Shown in pieces: positions 46,503 through 58,345 of a DNA stretch of 64,000 bases. The first letter of the stretch is position 1. Each line of letters starts with the position of its first letter. The stretch is from Gigaspora rosea. Taxonomy: Eukaryota; Glomeromycota; Glomeromycetes; Diversisporales; Gigasporaceae. Position numbers and translations under genes: made by a program. Where the stretch lies: NCBI GenBank assembly GCA_003550325.1, contig QKWP01000631.1, positions 104,557 through 168,556 on the forward strand, in the 5' to 3' direction. The notes beneath the pieces were generated by a model, which had not been told where the DNA came from, ran no database searches, and saw only the letters and a list, made by a program, of their open reading frames with translations.

Positions 46503-47619
46503 TGGTGCTCCAAGTTACTTCTCATCAAATTTTGATTGCTTTTTTAAAATCTTATGACTATAAAATCTAAAGATTTATTTAATAATTAACCGATAAAAAT
46601 AAATCTTTATCTTTAGCTCTATTAAACTTATCAGTTAAAATTTTTAAAAAGTCCAAATATCAAAATTATATGACATTAAAATTTAAAAAATTTATACAAT
46701 TTATTATGTGAGCTATAAAATTGGCACCTTGTTGTTATATATAATTTACATCAAAATTGGCGTTACATATATTCGATCTACATAAAATTGGTGTGAAAAC
46801 AATAAATCAGTTCTTGACTAGTTCTAGATCTTTGTAAGACCAACTAATAGCATTAGCATCAATTAAATCAGTCTGAACATCTTTATCCTATAATAATTTT
46901 TGCCCTTCACAATATATATATGTACGTACTATGTTTAGTGTCAAGACATCACAAAATTTTTTAAAGTAATACATAACAATTATAATTGGTATAATCAATT
47001 ATAATTGATTAATTTAATTGATTATAATTGTTTGAGGGGTTATTAATTGATTACTAACTCCAACCGATTATAATCGATTATCGATTTTAATTGGTAATAA
47101 TCAATAATATAAAAATTCGATTAATATCGATAGTTTAAAAATTTGCAAATTTTAGCTAAATTTTAAAACTAGTTTTCTCGATAACTAACTATTAGAATTA
47201 GCTCAAATTTTTACTGTAAATAGTATCGGTATCAGGCTATAACATACTAAAATTTCAACAAATTTGACCTGGTAGTTCTTGAGTAATTGCTTGCATACGT
47301 TAGTCAATTTTTTAAAAAAATTAACTATCGTATGCAAGTAATTACTCAAGAAATACCTGGTTAAATTTGCTGAAATTTTAATATGTTATAGTCTGATATT
47401 AATACTATTTATAGTAAAAATTTAAACTAATTCTAATTGTTAGTTATCGAGAAAATCAGTTTTAAAATTAAGCTAAAATTTGCGAATTTTGATTACAAAT
47501 TTTTATATCTAGCCAAATCTAAATTTGGCACATTTTGGATATATCTAGCCAAATTTGGCGTACCTTAAATATATCTAGCCAAATTTGGCGCATTTGATGA
47601 AAAGTGACTTGGAGCACCA
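46503..47619. mobile_element. Foldback-bearing element, TA target, TIR TGGTGCTCCAAGTYACTT
   Basis: TA on both sides. TIR TGGTGCTCCAAGTTACTTCT / TGGTGCTCCAAGTCACTTTT. Contains AATTATAATTGATTA repeats (46980-47100), a ~400-bp hairpin (47108-47507; centre CTTGCATACG.../...CGTATGCAAG) and three 33-bp units (47510-47600, TATCTAGCCAAATTTGGCG). Confidence 0.75.
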
Positions 47620-48100
47620 TAGGAAAATGGAAACCATTTAAAGTCCAAAAGACCAATATTTGTTTTTTTATTTTACACCTGATAAGCCAATAAGCATCAG
47701 TTTTCAATTGTTTTTATTGTTTTTATTGTTTTTTTTATATTACACCTGCTCTGGCCAATCAGAATTTAGAATTTGCTAACACACAGACATCGGGTGTACT
47801 AGTGCTCTACCTGTAGTATCCTTCGGACAATTATCTATATTATATATACAGTATATATATTGTAATTGAAATATTTGATTATATGAATAAATTAGATTTT
47901 TGTTAGAAGAAATTCAAAATGAAGATAGTTCTTTATTAGATAGAAGTTAAGATATGATAGTGAATCATTGATTGATATTAATACAAAAGGGTTTTTAGGT
48001 CCTTTTTATAATTGTAGTTTCTTTATCCTATAATGGATTCGAATACCAATAATGATGTTATGCATAACAATTTTATATATAACGAATGGTACTTAACATA

Positions 48101-48550
48101 TGGGCTGATTTATGGAATTGCCAATAACTTTTGATATACTAATCTATTTTTGAATAATTTTATTACCAAAATGTTGGTCTCGAAAAGACGGTTCTAATGA
48201 ATCCAAAATCATCAAAATCCAATCACAGGATCCCAAGATAATTAAGCTTTGTATAATTTTACTATTAACTTTTACTATGTAGACAATCAAAATATGGATT
48301 GGTTTTACTATGTAGACAATCAACATATGGATTGGTTTTCATATATGAAAACCAATCCATACGTTGATTGTCTACATAGTAAAAGTTAATATAAAATTAT
48401 ATAAATCTTAATTATCTTGGGATTCTGTGATTGGATTTTGATGATTTTGGATTCATTAGAACCGTCACATTGAGACCAACATTTTGGTAATAAATATTCA
48501 AAAATAGATTAGTATATCAAAAGTTATTGGCAATTCCATAAATCAGCCCA
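48101..48550. mobile_element. 450-bp near-perfect foldback element, TA target
   Basis: TGGGCTGATTTATGGAATTG and its inverse bound by TA. Arms about 210 bp, pairing to a centre near 48340 (CATATATG); the left arm holds an extra tandem ~37-bp unit (ACTATGTAGACAATCAA). Contains module B in both arms. It inserted into the left LTR-like repeat. Confidence 0.85.
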
Positions 48551-48761
48551 TATGATGCCAATATGCATCATAGCAAAATAAACAGTTTAACAGAGCAGTG
48601 ATACAAATAAATAAATAATAAATAACTAATAAATAATAAATAAAAATAAAGTAAACTAGTGGTAATCAAACAAAGGGTTGACACCATTATATGATCATTT
48701 AATATATTATGAACACATGACTGTCATGATACAAAAGTCTAAAATTTTTTACTATATTACA

Positions 48762-49689
48762 TTTTCCCCTACTTTAAAATGCGAGGTTCTCTGAGCAAAA
48801 TCAACCAGTAATTAAAAAAAATTTTAAACTAGATTTTTAAAAAATAAAAAAATAAACTCTGGGTTTTAGATTTATCTATAACTAGAACAAAACCTAATAG
48901 GGGTTTTGTACCTTGGATTATTTGTAACCAAAAACTAAAAAAAAACTACCGGTAAACTTAAGTCTACAATTTTTTCTTTTTAAACTTCATATTCAGAATT
49001 TGGAGTGTAATTTACAATATAAGTTTTTATTCTTTATTTCTTCATATTATTAGACTATTATATTTATTTATTTATTCTTAGGCTTATTGAATTTCTTGTG
49101 ACTTCATAAAAATCAGGGCATCTTTTGAATTCATCTAGTAAAGCTATATAGAATTTGGTACTATTTTTTTCATTTTTGTCTTGGCTTTAATGTTACCCAT
49201 GTGATCATTAAATTATTGTTAATTAATGATCTATTTGTTAATTCGATCTATTTTTTATTGAGATTTGAAGTGCATAGTATTTCATCCTTGATTTTTTGCT
49301 ATTTCTTTATTTATTCATTCATCTGTTCATTCTTAGGCTTCTATTAGATTTCTTATGAACTTCATTCATCTTGTTTCTTTTTTGTAACATCACTCATGTG
49401 ATCATTATATTTAATATACTAATGGATCTACTTTAATTGCTTCATTGATCTTTACATTCAGATAAGTACCTTTTTGGTTTTTTTTTAACCAGTTTTTTGC
49501 AATAGGTATTTATTCTTTTATACTTTTGCTCTCCTAGTTCCATTTTAGATATTTCTGTAGGTAATTTTTTTTTCTGGTTTTTAATTTGGGCTTGTATAAC
49601 TTTAGATAAGACCTTGCTAAATTTTGTTAAGCTTCTTTTTTTTGGGGTTCATTAATTAAAGTGATACAAGATTCTTAATTTATATAGGT
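48762..49689. other. AT-rich interval, no gene seen
   Basis: Loose tandem duplication of about 240 bases (ATTCTTAGGCTTATTGAATTTC and ATTCTTAGGCTTCTATTAGA, each followed by a CATGTGATCATTA word). No domain. Confidence 0.5.
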
Positions 49690-52317
49690 TCATCACGAAA
49701 TTTTATATATAGGTATTAATTGATATATAATAGTTAATCATTTTATATTGATTAAAAAATAACGATATATATTGATTAACTGGTTAAAAATCGATATATA
49801 TCTATAATCAATATATGGGGGGCCCCACAGCAAAAGGTGGCTATGGGCAAAAAAAATTTTTTTTGTAAAAACTTTATTTTTGCAAAAATTAAATCATTTA
49901 GAACATAATATCAAAAAACTACAGAAAAAATTTTTTNATAATTATTTGAAACAATATATAACAATTAACAGATTTTTAACAATTACATTCCCATTACAAA
50001 AATTTCAACCCGGGGCACCAAATAAAAAAAAAAAAAACAAAGTTCAAAATTTTTTATGCCCATTTGATTCGTAAGCTGCCATGGATCATAAAAATATATT
50101 CCATAAAATGTATGGAAAAAAAAGCTGTTTTGCACAATTTTTACTCTCTCACCCTTTTACCTCTCTCCCCTTTTTTCCTTTTTCTTTTTTTTTTCTCTTT
50201 TTTTTTTTCTTTTTAATATTTCAAATACTTTCAAAATATTTTGGAATCAGTAGATCTGTAACCTGGATCATATTAAGGACGCGTTTGACTAATATTTTCA
50301 AAACGTTTTGATGATTTTTGATAATTGTACTACAAGATCAAATTAGAACTTTATTTATTTTTTTTGTTTATAATTTAGATCTTCTATCAATTTTACATTG
50401 TTTTTTCGTTTTCCTTTTGTTTTTTTTGGTTTGGTTTCATTTTTTTTTAGGTTTGTTTTGTTTTTTTTATCTTTTATTTTTTTTTTATTTTTAATTTTTT
50501 TTTATTTTATTTCTACACTTTACCACTAGCACTTTGCAAGAAATTCAACGACTTTCAACACTTTGCGCAAGCCAACTCAGTTTTTCGATACTTTGTAAAA
50601 ACACACAACTAATTTTTCCAACAATTTCTAAATTTCAAGAATGCAAGTTTTTGCAAGTTTTTGCAAGGTTTCGTTTTATTTATATTTTTGTTTTATATTT
50701 TTTGTTTTTTTTTGTTTATTTTTATTGATTTATTTTATTCCGGCACTTTGTAAAACCTTCAACGATTTCTGAATTGCAAGATCACGAACTTTTATTTCAG
50801 AGAAATAGAGATTTGAGGCTTCAATATTTTTTTATTTAGTTTGCTTACATTTTGTTTTTTGTTTGTTCTCTTTTTTTTTTACTTATTTTTAATTTTATTT
50901 TATTTTATTTATCCCTTACCTCTTTTGGAACTTTGCAAGAAAACAACTTGACTTTTCCGGCACTTTACAAGAACACCAATTCTAACTTCTCTGACACTTT
51001 GCAAGAAGTCACAAATATAAGTGAATATAATCGAATATAAGCAAATATGAGCGAATATAAGCAAATATAATAGTTTATTTTTTTTCGTTTTTGTTTTTTT
51101 TGTTATTTTTTTCAGTATTGTTTTTTGATTGTTTTTTTTTTATAGCACTTTTTAGGAAGTTGCAAATATGAGTGAATATAAACGAATATAATAGTTAAAC
51201 AAAGAAGAAGAGAAATAATAGCTAATTACAGGGTAAGAAAAATAAGTGTATAGAGTAGTGATACAAATTAAAAATCGAATTAATTGATTAGTTGTAAAGT
51301 TGACAACTAATCTATTTGAATTTTACAACCCCAACTTAGTCGATTAATTGATTAGTCGACTAATCGATTAATCGATTGGCCAACTAATTGATTAATCGAC
51401 TAATTAATCGATTAGCTGATCATATAAAAAATGTCAACCCGGCTGTTTTCAGTTGCTACCTTACATGTATTTTACCAAGTTTCGTTTATTATTTATTCAA
51501 TTAATCGATTGGTTAATCAATTAGTCAACTAATCGATTAATCAATTAGTCGATTAATCGCCAACTAATCGATTAGTTGAATAAAATCGATTAATCGATTA
51601 GTTGGATAAAATGATCTATCAACTAATCGATTAAAAAATTTTCATCGATTTGTATCACTAGTATAGAGCTAGTATTATATGACGAAGTGTGAAAGTAGTT
51701 TAAAATATTACTATTTTTTTTATTTTCGATTTTTTGGTTTTTTTTTTGTTATTTTTTTATTTTAGAAAGTAGCGAATATAAGCAAATATTAGCAATTAAG
51801 TGAATATTATAGTTAAAACAAAGAAGAAAAGAAATAATAGCTAACTGCAGGGCGAGAAAATAAGTATATAGAGCTAGCACTATGCGACGAAATGCAAAAG
51901 AGTTCAAAATATTACTATTTTTTCATTTTTATTTTTTTTCATTATTTTTTTTTGGGTTTAGTTTTTTTTTGTTTTTATTTTTTTGTCATTTTTTTCATTA
52001 TTTTGCAGAAAACATATAATAATATATAATAAAATGTATAATAATAATAATAAATAAAAAAATATAAAATTTTATATTAAATTGTGAAATCTTGTGAAAA
52101 TATGCGAAAACATGTGAAAATCTGTAAAACATTTAAAAATAAGTATATAGTATAATAGTATTGTTATTAGTGATTTTTAATCTGATATCTATCAATTATT
52201 ACTGATTATTACTGATTACTATCTTAATTAATAGTCCTCATCAGGGGGAATTTAAATTGATTATAATCCAATAATGATAAAAATCGATAGTAATCCCTGT
52301 GCAAATTTTGGTGATGT
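49690..52317. repeat. Right arm of the large inverted repeat (partner 13050-15628)
   Basis: Complement and reverse order of the left arm, from ATATATCGATATTAATC-type repeats (49700-49810) through CTTTGCAAGAA repeats (50530-51010) and ~210-bp units to CCCTGTGCAAATTTTGGTG. About 120 bases near 49817-49937, next to an ambiguous base (49937), have no left counterpart. Short Phe-rich frames (50081-51040) are repeat artefacts. Confidence 0.8.
51256..51660. mobile_element. 405-bp hAT MITE, perfect 8-bp TSD gtatagag
   Basis: gtatagag at 51248-51255 and 51661-51668. TIR TAGTGATACAAATTAAAAAT / TAGTGATACAAATCGATGAA. Interior packed with ATCGATTAATCGATTAGT words in both directions; same family as 37741-39022. 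Confidence 0.9.
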
Positions 52318-52802
52318 TGCCAGGATCCCTTTCAGTAATTCTTTTAACTAGAGTCTTAACCTACGTACAAAAAAAATTCTATTAACTTTATTTTTTTCTG
52401 TTTTGCTTCAATTAACTTTCTTTTTTTATAAAATAGCAACCCAACTTCTTCATGGAAAACGTATCTTCTTCCAGGTAGAAAATGCTTTCAGAAAAATAAG
52501 TTGCTTGTTTTTTTTTCTCTTTTTTTTTTATATATATATATGGTTTTTGGTCCTTATTAATGGTTTTCTTCTTTTTGGATCTTATTTTACCAAAATTTTG
52601 GGCTTGGTCTTGAAATAAAGAATTTTTTAGAATATAAAACTTTTGAGTTTTTATCCTATCAAGTGGCAAGGGCTTTTAGTAAGATAAGTAGATCACTTGT
52701 TTAAATTTTTTTTTCTATTTAAATAATTTAATAATTGCTTCTTTTAGAGCAGTATGTTAAAAGATAACAAGGCAACAAGTAATCTTAATTTTTGTCAGAA
52801 TA

Positions 52803-53323
52803 GGAGCATTCATAAATAACGTTATGTACCCCTTATAGTAGCACTTGACCCTCCTCTACTATATAAAAAAATTTTTCAAAATCCATATATTTATATATAA
52901 AATTTTACAAAAACTTGAATATATTATGATATAGCAATCCAATTTGGATGATTTAGATACTATTCGATTCATCTTAGTGAAATGAAACAATGATACCAAA
53001 ATTATGTTATTTGGATAACTAGATCAAAATATATTCTTAAAAAACTATTGGTTATATAGTAATTTTATAAGAAAAAATATGACCAATAGTATTTGGCCAA
53101 TAACTTTTGATTCAATAATCTAAATGAAATAAAATTAGTACTATTCGACTCCTCTCACCAAGACAAATTAAATGGTACCAAAATTATTAAATTTGAACCA
53201 CTGGTTCAGTTTTTAGACAATTTTTCTAAAAAAATTACATTATATTTTTTTGATCCCCCCTATATATGGAAAAACATTATCGTTCATTCAACCCTCTTGT
53301 ATACCGTTATTTATGAATGGTCC
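52803..53323. mobile_element. MITE, TIR GGRMCATTCATAAATAACG
   Basis: Left GGAGCATTCATAAATAACGT, inverted right GGACCATTCATAAATAACGG. Contains two module B-like segments (52935-53030, 53095-53205). Flanking 52318-52802 and 53324-53827 hold no supported gene. Confidence 0.7.
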
Positions 53324-54287
53324 CAATGTTTATGAACTTAAAGATTAAACTAGGATATAGGGCGTAAAGACTTCTCCAAAGCTAAATATATTATTTTTGA
53401 TTTGTCTAAATGTTTTTTTTTGTTTTTTTTTTTTATACATATTTCTGGCACTTATTCCAATTTTTTTAATTATTCTTTTTTTTATCTAAAATAGTGTTTC
53501 ATTAAAAAAAAATATAGAATGTGACTAAATACATAAAAGACGGTATATAGAATATAAAATGTTAAACTTTTCGAAGTAAGTATAGCTTCAGATTTCATTT
53601 TTGTTTTGGGTTCAAATATTAATATTTTGTTTCAATTGTAGGAGTACTACAGTATATCTTAAGGTAAACCATTTCTTGAACAATTATGGAAACATAAATT
53701 CAAAAAAATACATAGGAAGCATAAATTAGCTCAGTTCTCTAAAGGAATTATGAATCGTGTCTTCTATTTTGTCATTTTCAAATTGAATTTCTTCAAGTAG
53801 GCAATCTAATTTGTCCTCGTCGTCAAATATAATTGAAATGTTTAATTATATAAATGAGTTAGGTCTTTGTTAGAAGAAATTCAAGACTAAGATGGCTCTT
53901 TATTAGATAGAAGTTAAGGCATAATAGTGGATCATTGATTAATGTTAATACAAAAGGATTTTTTAGGTCCTTTTTATAATTGTAGTTTCTTCTATTCTAA
54001 AACTATAAACAATGGATTCGAATACCAATACTGATGTTATGTATAACGATCTTATGCATAATGAATAATACATAATGCCAATATGCATTGCAGCAAAATA
54101 AACAGTTTAACGGGGCAACAACACAAATAAATAAATATATAAATAATAAATAAATAATAAATAATAAATAAAAACAAAGTAAACTAGTGGTGATCGAATA
54201 AAGGGTCGACACTTTTACATGATCATCTAATACATTATAAACATATAATTGTCGCAATACGAAAGTTTAAAATTATTTAATATTACA

Positions 54288-57030
54288 ATATTATATATAG
54301 ATTTAATATAATTCAGCCAATTAGCATAAATAAAGATTACTATAGATAAATAGAGTAGGCTATTAGTAAAAAATATTATATAATAAATGGCTTACTCTTA
54401 ATCTATTACTAAATTTTTTATAATAATACTTGATTGAAATTAGACAATAATTATATATTATTTAGAATTTAACTAATTTTAATTCCTAATTAAAATTATA
54501 AATTTTAACACCCTTAGAATTTTTTTTATATGAATAAATTATTTTTTAAAGGTTAGAGTTAGAATACAGTTATGAGAGTGGGTTATTTATATGCAAAATT
54601 AGATACTAAAAACTTTTACTATTGCAATATTAATAATTTTTTGATTTTTTTCTAAATTTTCTTTGATCTGATTGGTAAATCATAGAGTAGTTAACATCAC
54701 TAGGGGAGCAAGTTAGCAATATTCTTTTATTTATATTGTATTATCTAGATAATTTGTCTAGATAGTACAATATAAATAATATATAATCATTATCTAAATT
54801 CAATTGAGTATTATTGTAAAAGAATTTAGTAACGTGATTACTATTGAAATTGTAGATCACTTTATCTTACTCTTAAAATAAAAAAATTTTTATTAAAATT
54901 GATTAAGTAGTTGCTAAGATATTTTAATTTAAAAATTAAAAAAAATTTTACTAAAAATGATTTGTTTTTTTTTATTGACTTTTCTCTATATAGCCAGAGC
55001 TACAAATAAATTAATTCTAAAAATAATTAATCAATTTATATATACAAAAAAAAAAAATAAATCAAACAAATACTATAAAAACTACTATAAATATATATTA
55101 ACCAAACTACTGTACTAAATAAAAAATTAATAAATACTATACAGTATATATAGCTATATTTATTCCAAAAACAGAATATATAATAGTTCTTTTTAAGTTA
55201 AATTTAAAACTTTATTTCTTAATTTGTAAACCAATAAAAATTATCTGGGATTGATTTTGTTTAGCTTTGATTTACTTTTTTTAAAATGCTAAAATATTTA
55301 TACAAAACCAAACTATACTATATACGGTACTATAAATATTTGAATCGAAACATCTCAGGTTTTATTCATAATTTTGAGTTCTTTCTACGTCGAAAGATAC
55401 ATAACGGTTCATTAGTATTTGTTTGTTTAACTGACCAGTTTGACTCGGATCAAGACAACCAAACTCACGTGACCCGTTAGTGACAAAACATGAGTTTCGT
55501 TATTTCATCAGCGGCAAAATAGTTTCGTCAGTCAAGACAATTTTTGATCAAGATGCTGACCCGTATGGGTCAACTTGATCCGAATAACAGCTCTAATCTC
55601 AAGTCGAAGTTTGATATTTAAAAAATTTTTCTGATGACGTATTAAAAAAACCGAACTATTTCTAGTTATTCAGCTAGCTCACGTAAGAAATTAGCTAAGG
55701 GAGACCGTCCCAATATAGTTACACGAATGGTTGGTTTTGATTGATTAGCCCACTTTAAAAAAAAATAAAATCCGGAGAAAGCCTAATTTAATATAATGGG
55801 GTTGAAGATTAGATCAACCCAAACCTATAACAATTGCTATCAGGGAAATGATTATCAATTATTCAAACTTATAAGTTTAAATTAAAAAGTTCCCCAGGTC
55901 AATTTATAAGTCCAATTGGTCCAAGCGCAAGTGTCGACATTATGCCGGCATGTGAAGTCACATGGTAAGTTTCTCACGGATAACAATCAACTCAACAATT
56001 CACAATAAAATTGATATCAAAAGAACCTGAAGAGATAATATCAATTTAATCATATTGGGGAATGAATGAATGTGTCTATGATTATCCTCAAAAAGTTTGT
56101 CTCTGCTATGAATGGCGTACTAATACTTTAATTGAACTGATTATTAATCAATTTGAAAATTGTAAATTCATATGACTTACATAAAATGAACGCCGTCAAG
56201 GAAAAACCTGTAATTCTTATTAGACAGGTTTTCTCTTTATATCTTAATATTACAAGGCTTTTGGGCGGCATTTAGAAAGGAAAAAAAAAATAGAATCACG
56301 GAGGATTAACCGTTAAGGACAGATCTACTACTATCATGATGGCACCTGGATCATGTGTTATAATTTCACCGTAAAATATGTTTGTCTAATAATTTATCGT
56401 TATCGTTATGGAATAGTGATACTGTATCGGTATAAATCAATATAAATCAATATAAATCAATATATAGTTGATATACAATATTATTTTTATTCAAATAGAA
56501 ATTTTATTAGGAGTTTAATATTACTCGGAAGAACTACTAATTATTAGAATGACTGACTAGAATGACTAAACTAAAATGACGGAAAAATATTTTATTCCGA
56601 TAACATTCTATACCCTTATCATTATGTCAAGCAAAAAAAAAAAAAAAGGATTAACGATCCATATTTGAGCTTGATATACTAAAATAACGATTTAATTAAG
56701 ATCGCAATTTAACTCGGAAGTGAAAAAGATCACGATCTCGTACATGATGCTGAGGCGTCGATAACGATGAAAAAAAAAGCCTTTTCTAACGTTAACCTCT
56801 CTACGAAGATCGATAATCTGACTACATCGAGATCACATCTGGTTAACATTTTTTTACGTCTTTTACAATAAATTGGGGATTAAAACTGCGGTAACATGTA
56901 ATTTTAAAAGAATGTTCATTATTTGATAAAAAAAAACTTTGTGGATATATATGTCGATATAAACGAATATGAGAAATATATGGAATATATTATATATTTT
57001 TTTTTTTCTTTTTTTGTTTAATGAACCTTT
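54288..57030. other. Intergenic region downstream of the RRM gene
   Basis: 54288-55270 is AT-rich with a hairpin at 54728-54778 (ATTTATATTGTATTATCTAG / CTAGATAGTACAATATAAAT). 55480-56900 is less AT-biased and looks like single-copy DNA but has no convincing exon; the frame 55286-55480 is unsupported. 56424-56465 has three ATATAAATCA units. Confidence 0.5.
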
Positions 57031-58218
57031 TTAGTGAGCTTCAACAGTAGAATCAACTAGTGGCGATTTTTTCTCATTTGCGATTCGTCTTGCCTTACAA
57101 TGAATGTCACAGACTTGTTTCGAAACGGTTTCATAAGCCTCAACAATCAATTTACCAGTGTTTGTATGAAGAACGCAACTTGCTTTGTCTTGAGCCAGAG
57201 TCACGGTTTGCTTAACCTTTTCTTCAACTTGATACTTCTTACCTAACTCGGTTGCTTTGTCGGCTAACTTATATTTTTCGTCAATTTTCGAAACTGAAAA
57301 GTTGAAAAGAAAATATGATTTAAGTTGATATTTTTTTAGTTATAAAAAAAAATGGTACGAAATATAAAAAAATTATATTATTTTAAACTTACCATTATTT
57401 ACGACTGAGGTAAATAGGTGAGCGGCAAATGGGGTAATGCCAAATCTAACTAATAATTTATTAAAAATATTCGTTAAAATATATTTTTAAATAAATAAAT
57501 TAAATTTATAATAAAATAGATTTTTGAATATCTTTTTTTTTTTTTACATACAATCAATTTCACACATTTTCTGAAGGAGGGTGTCTTGTAATTGATAACC
57601 AGCAGCCAAGATTTCTACGAACAAATAGAATTTTGATTTTTCTTGACTATCATATCCTTCACCTCCATCACATTCATCGCTGCTTAATCCATCACACTCA
57701 TCAGCAGATTTAACACAAATTTCACGATCACCAACAACAGCGTTTGACAACATTAGGGCCGTTTTCGCCGCAGATTCTCTTTCAAATGTGATATAGGCGA
57801 TTTGATTGTCAGAACACTCTTCTCTATAAAGATATTGATGAAACACAAAATATATATTATTAAAAGATATTAATAAAGATATGATTAGAAGATATATTAA
57901 TATAAATAAAGATATTATAAAATGATATGATAATGTTTATATTTACTTTATTAATTCAAATTCCTTGATTTTACCGCAAAATAAGAAAAAGTCTTTAACT
58001 ATAGTTGTACAAAAATTGGTGTAAACAATTAGTTAAATCGATTTCTCTCACGTTCCACTAAAGAAAAAAAATGAGCTGTACGCCCGAAAATAAAATATGC
58101 TACGCATACACGAATAGTAATAATATTTAACAAAAAAATTATTAGATAATATATATCACATACCAGTTTTTTCTGTAGCGGTACAACTAATGTCAGTTAC
58201 GATAACTTTTCTGCTCAT
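57031..58218 (-). CDS. Vip1-like RNA-recognition-motif protein, five exons, 232 aa
   Basis: Minus-strand exons 58218-58164, 57998-57947, 57823-57552, 57449-57393, 57293-57031; all introns GT-AG, phases agree. The start MSRKVIVTDISCTATEKT gives the RRM RNP2 strand (KVIVTDIS, residues 4-11); RNP1 is QIAYITFE (44-51). Residues 76-100 are acidic (DECDGLSSDECDGGEGYDS). The rest is helical and Lys/Glu-rich with paired Cys and ends STVEAH. Order, size and N-terminus resemble the fungal Vip1 family (one N-terminal RRM plus helical tail), which probably binds RNA in the cytoplasm; exact role not deducible. RNP1 lacks the usual aromatic/Gly pattern, so RNA contact may be weak. Confidence 0.85.
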
Positions 58219-58261
58219 ATTTCAATATACAATTTAATATTATATATATATTTTTTTTTAA

Positions 58262-58345
58262 TTATAAACAAATTTCGTAAATTTCGTAAAATATCGCAAA
58301 TATCGCAAATTTCGTAAAATATCGTAAATATCGCAGAATATCGTT
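58262..58345. promoter_or_regulatory. Tandem 9-bp AAATATCGY/AAATTTCGT array upstream of the RRM gene
   Basis: About nine units of AAATTTCGT, AAATATCGC and AAATATCGT lie just upstream of the ATG at 58218. A regular CG-containing array in otherwise CG-poor DNA may bind a factor or be a microsatellite; function is inferred only from position. Confidence 0.35.

Larger units (their letters stand above)
47861..54287 (-). mobile_element. LTR-retroelement-like structure: two ~450-bp direct repeats
   Basis: Repeats 47861-48761 (with a 450-bp insert) and 53828-54287 share TTGTTAGAAGAAATTCAA, GGATTCGAATACCAATA and AGCAAAATAAACAGTTTAAC. The left copy starts TGTAAT and both end ATTACA, the classic inverted LTR ends. 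On the minus strand a purine tract (AAAGTAGGGGAAAA) directly precedes the left repeat, suggesting minus orientation. No primer-binding site, gag or pol was recognised in the 5 kb between, half of which is the inverted-repeat arm. Two independent copies of another repeat is the alternative. Confidence 0.45.

Noticed and set aside
13050..52317. A single 39-kb giant transposon bounded by 2.6-kb terminal inverted repeats
   Set aside because: No target duplication at the outer edges, no cargo or captain-type gene, and the interior is ordinary nested repeats; two inverted copies explain it better.
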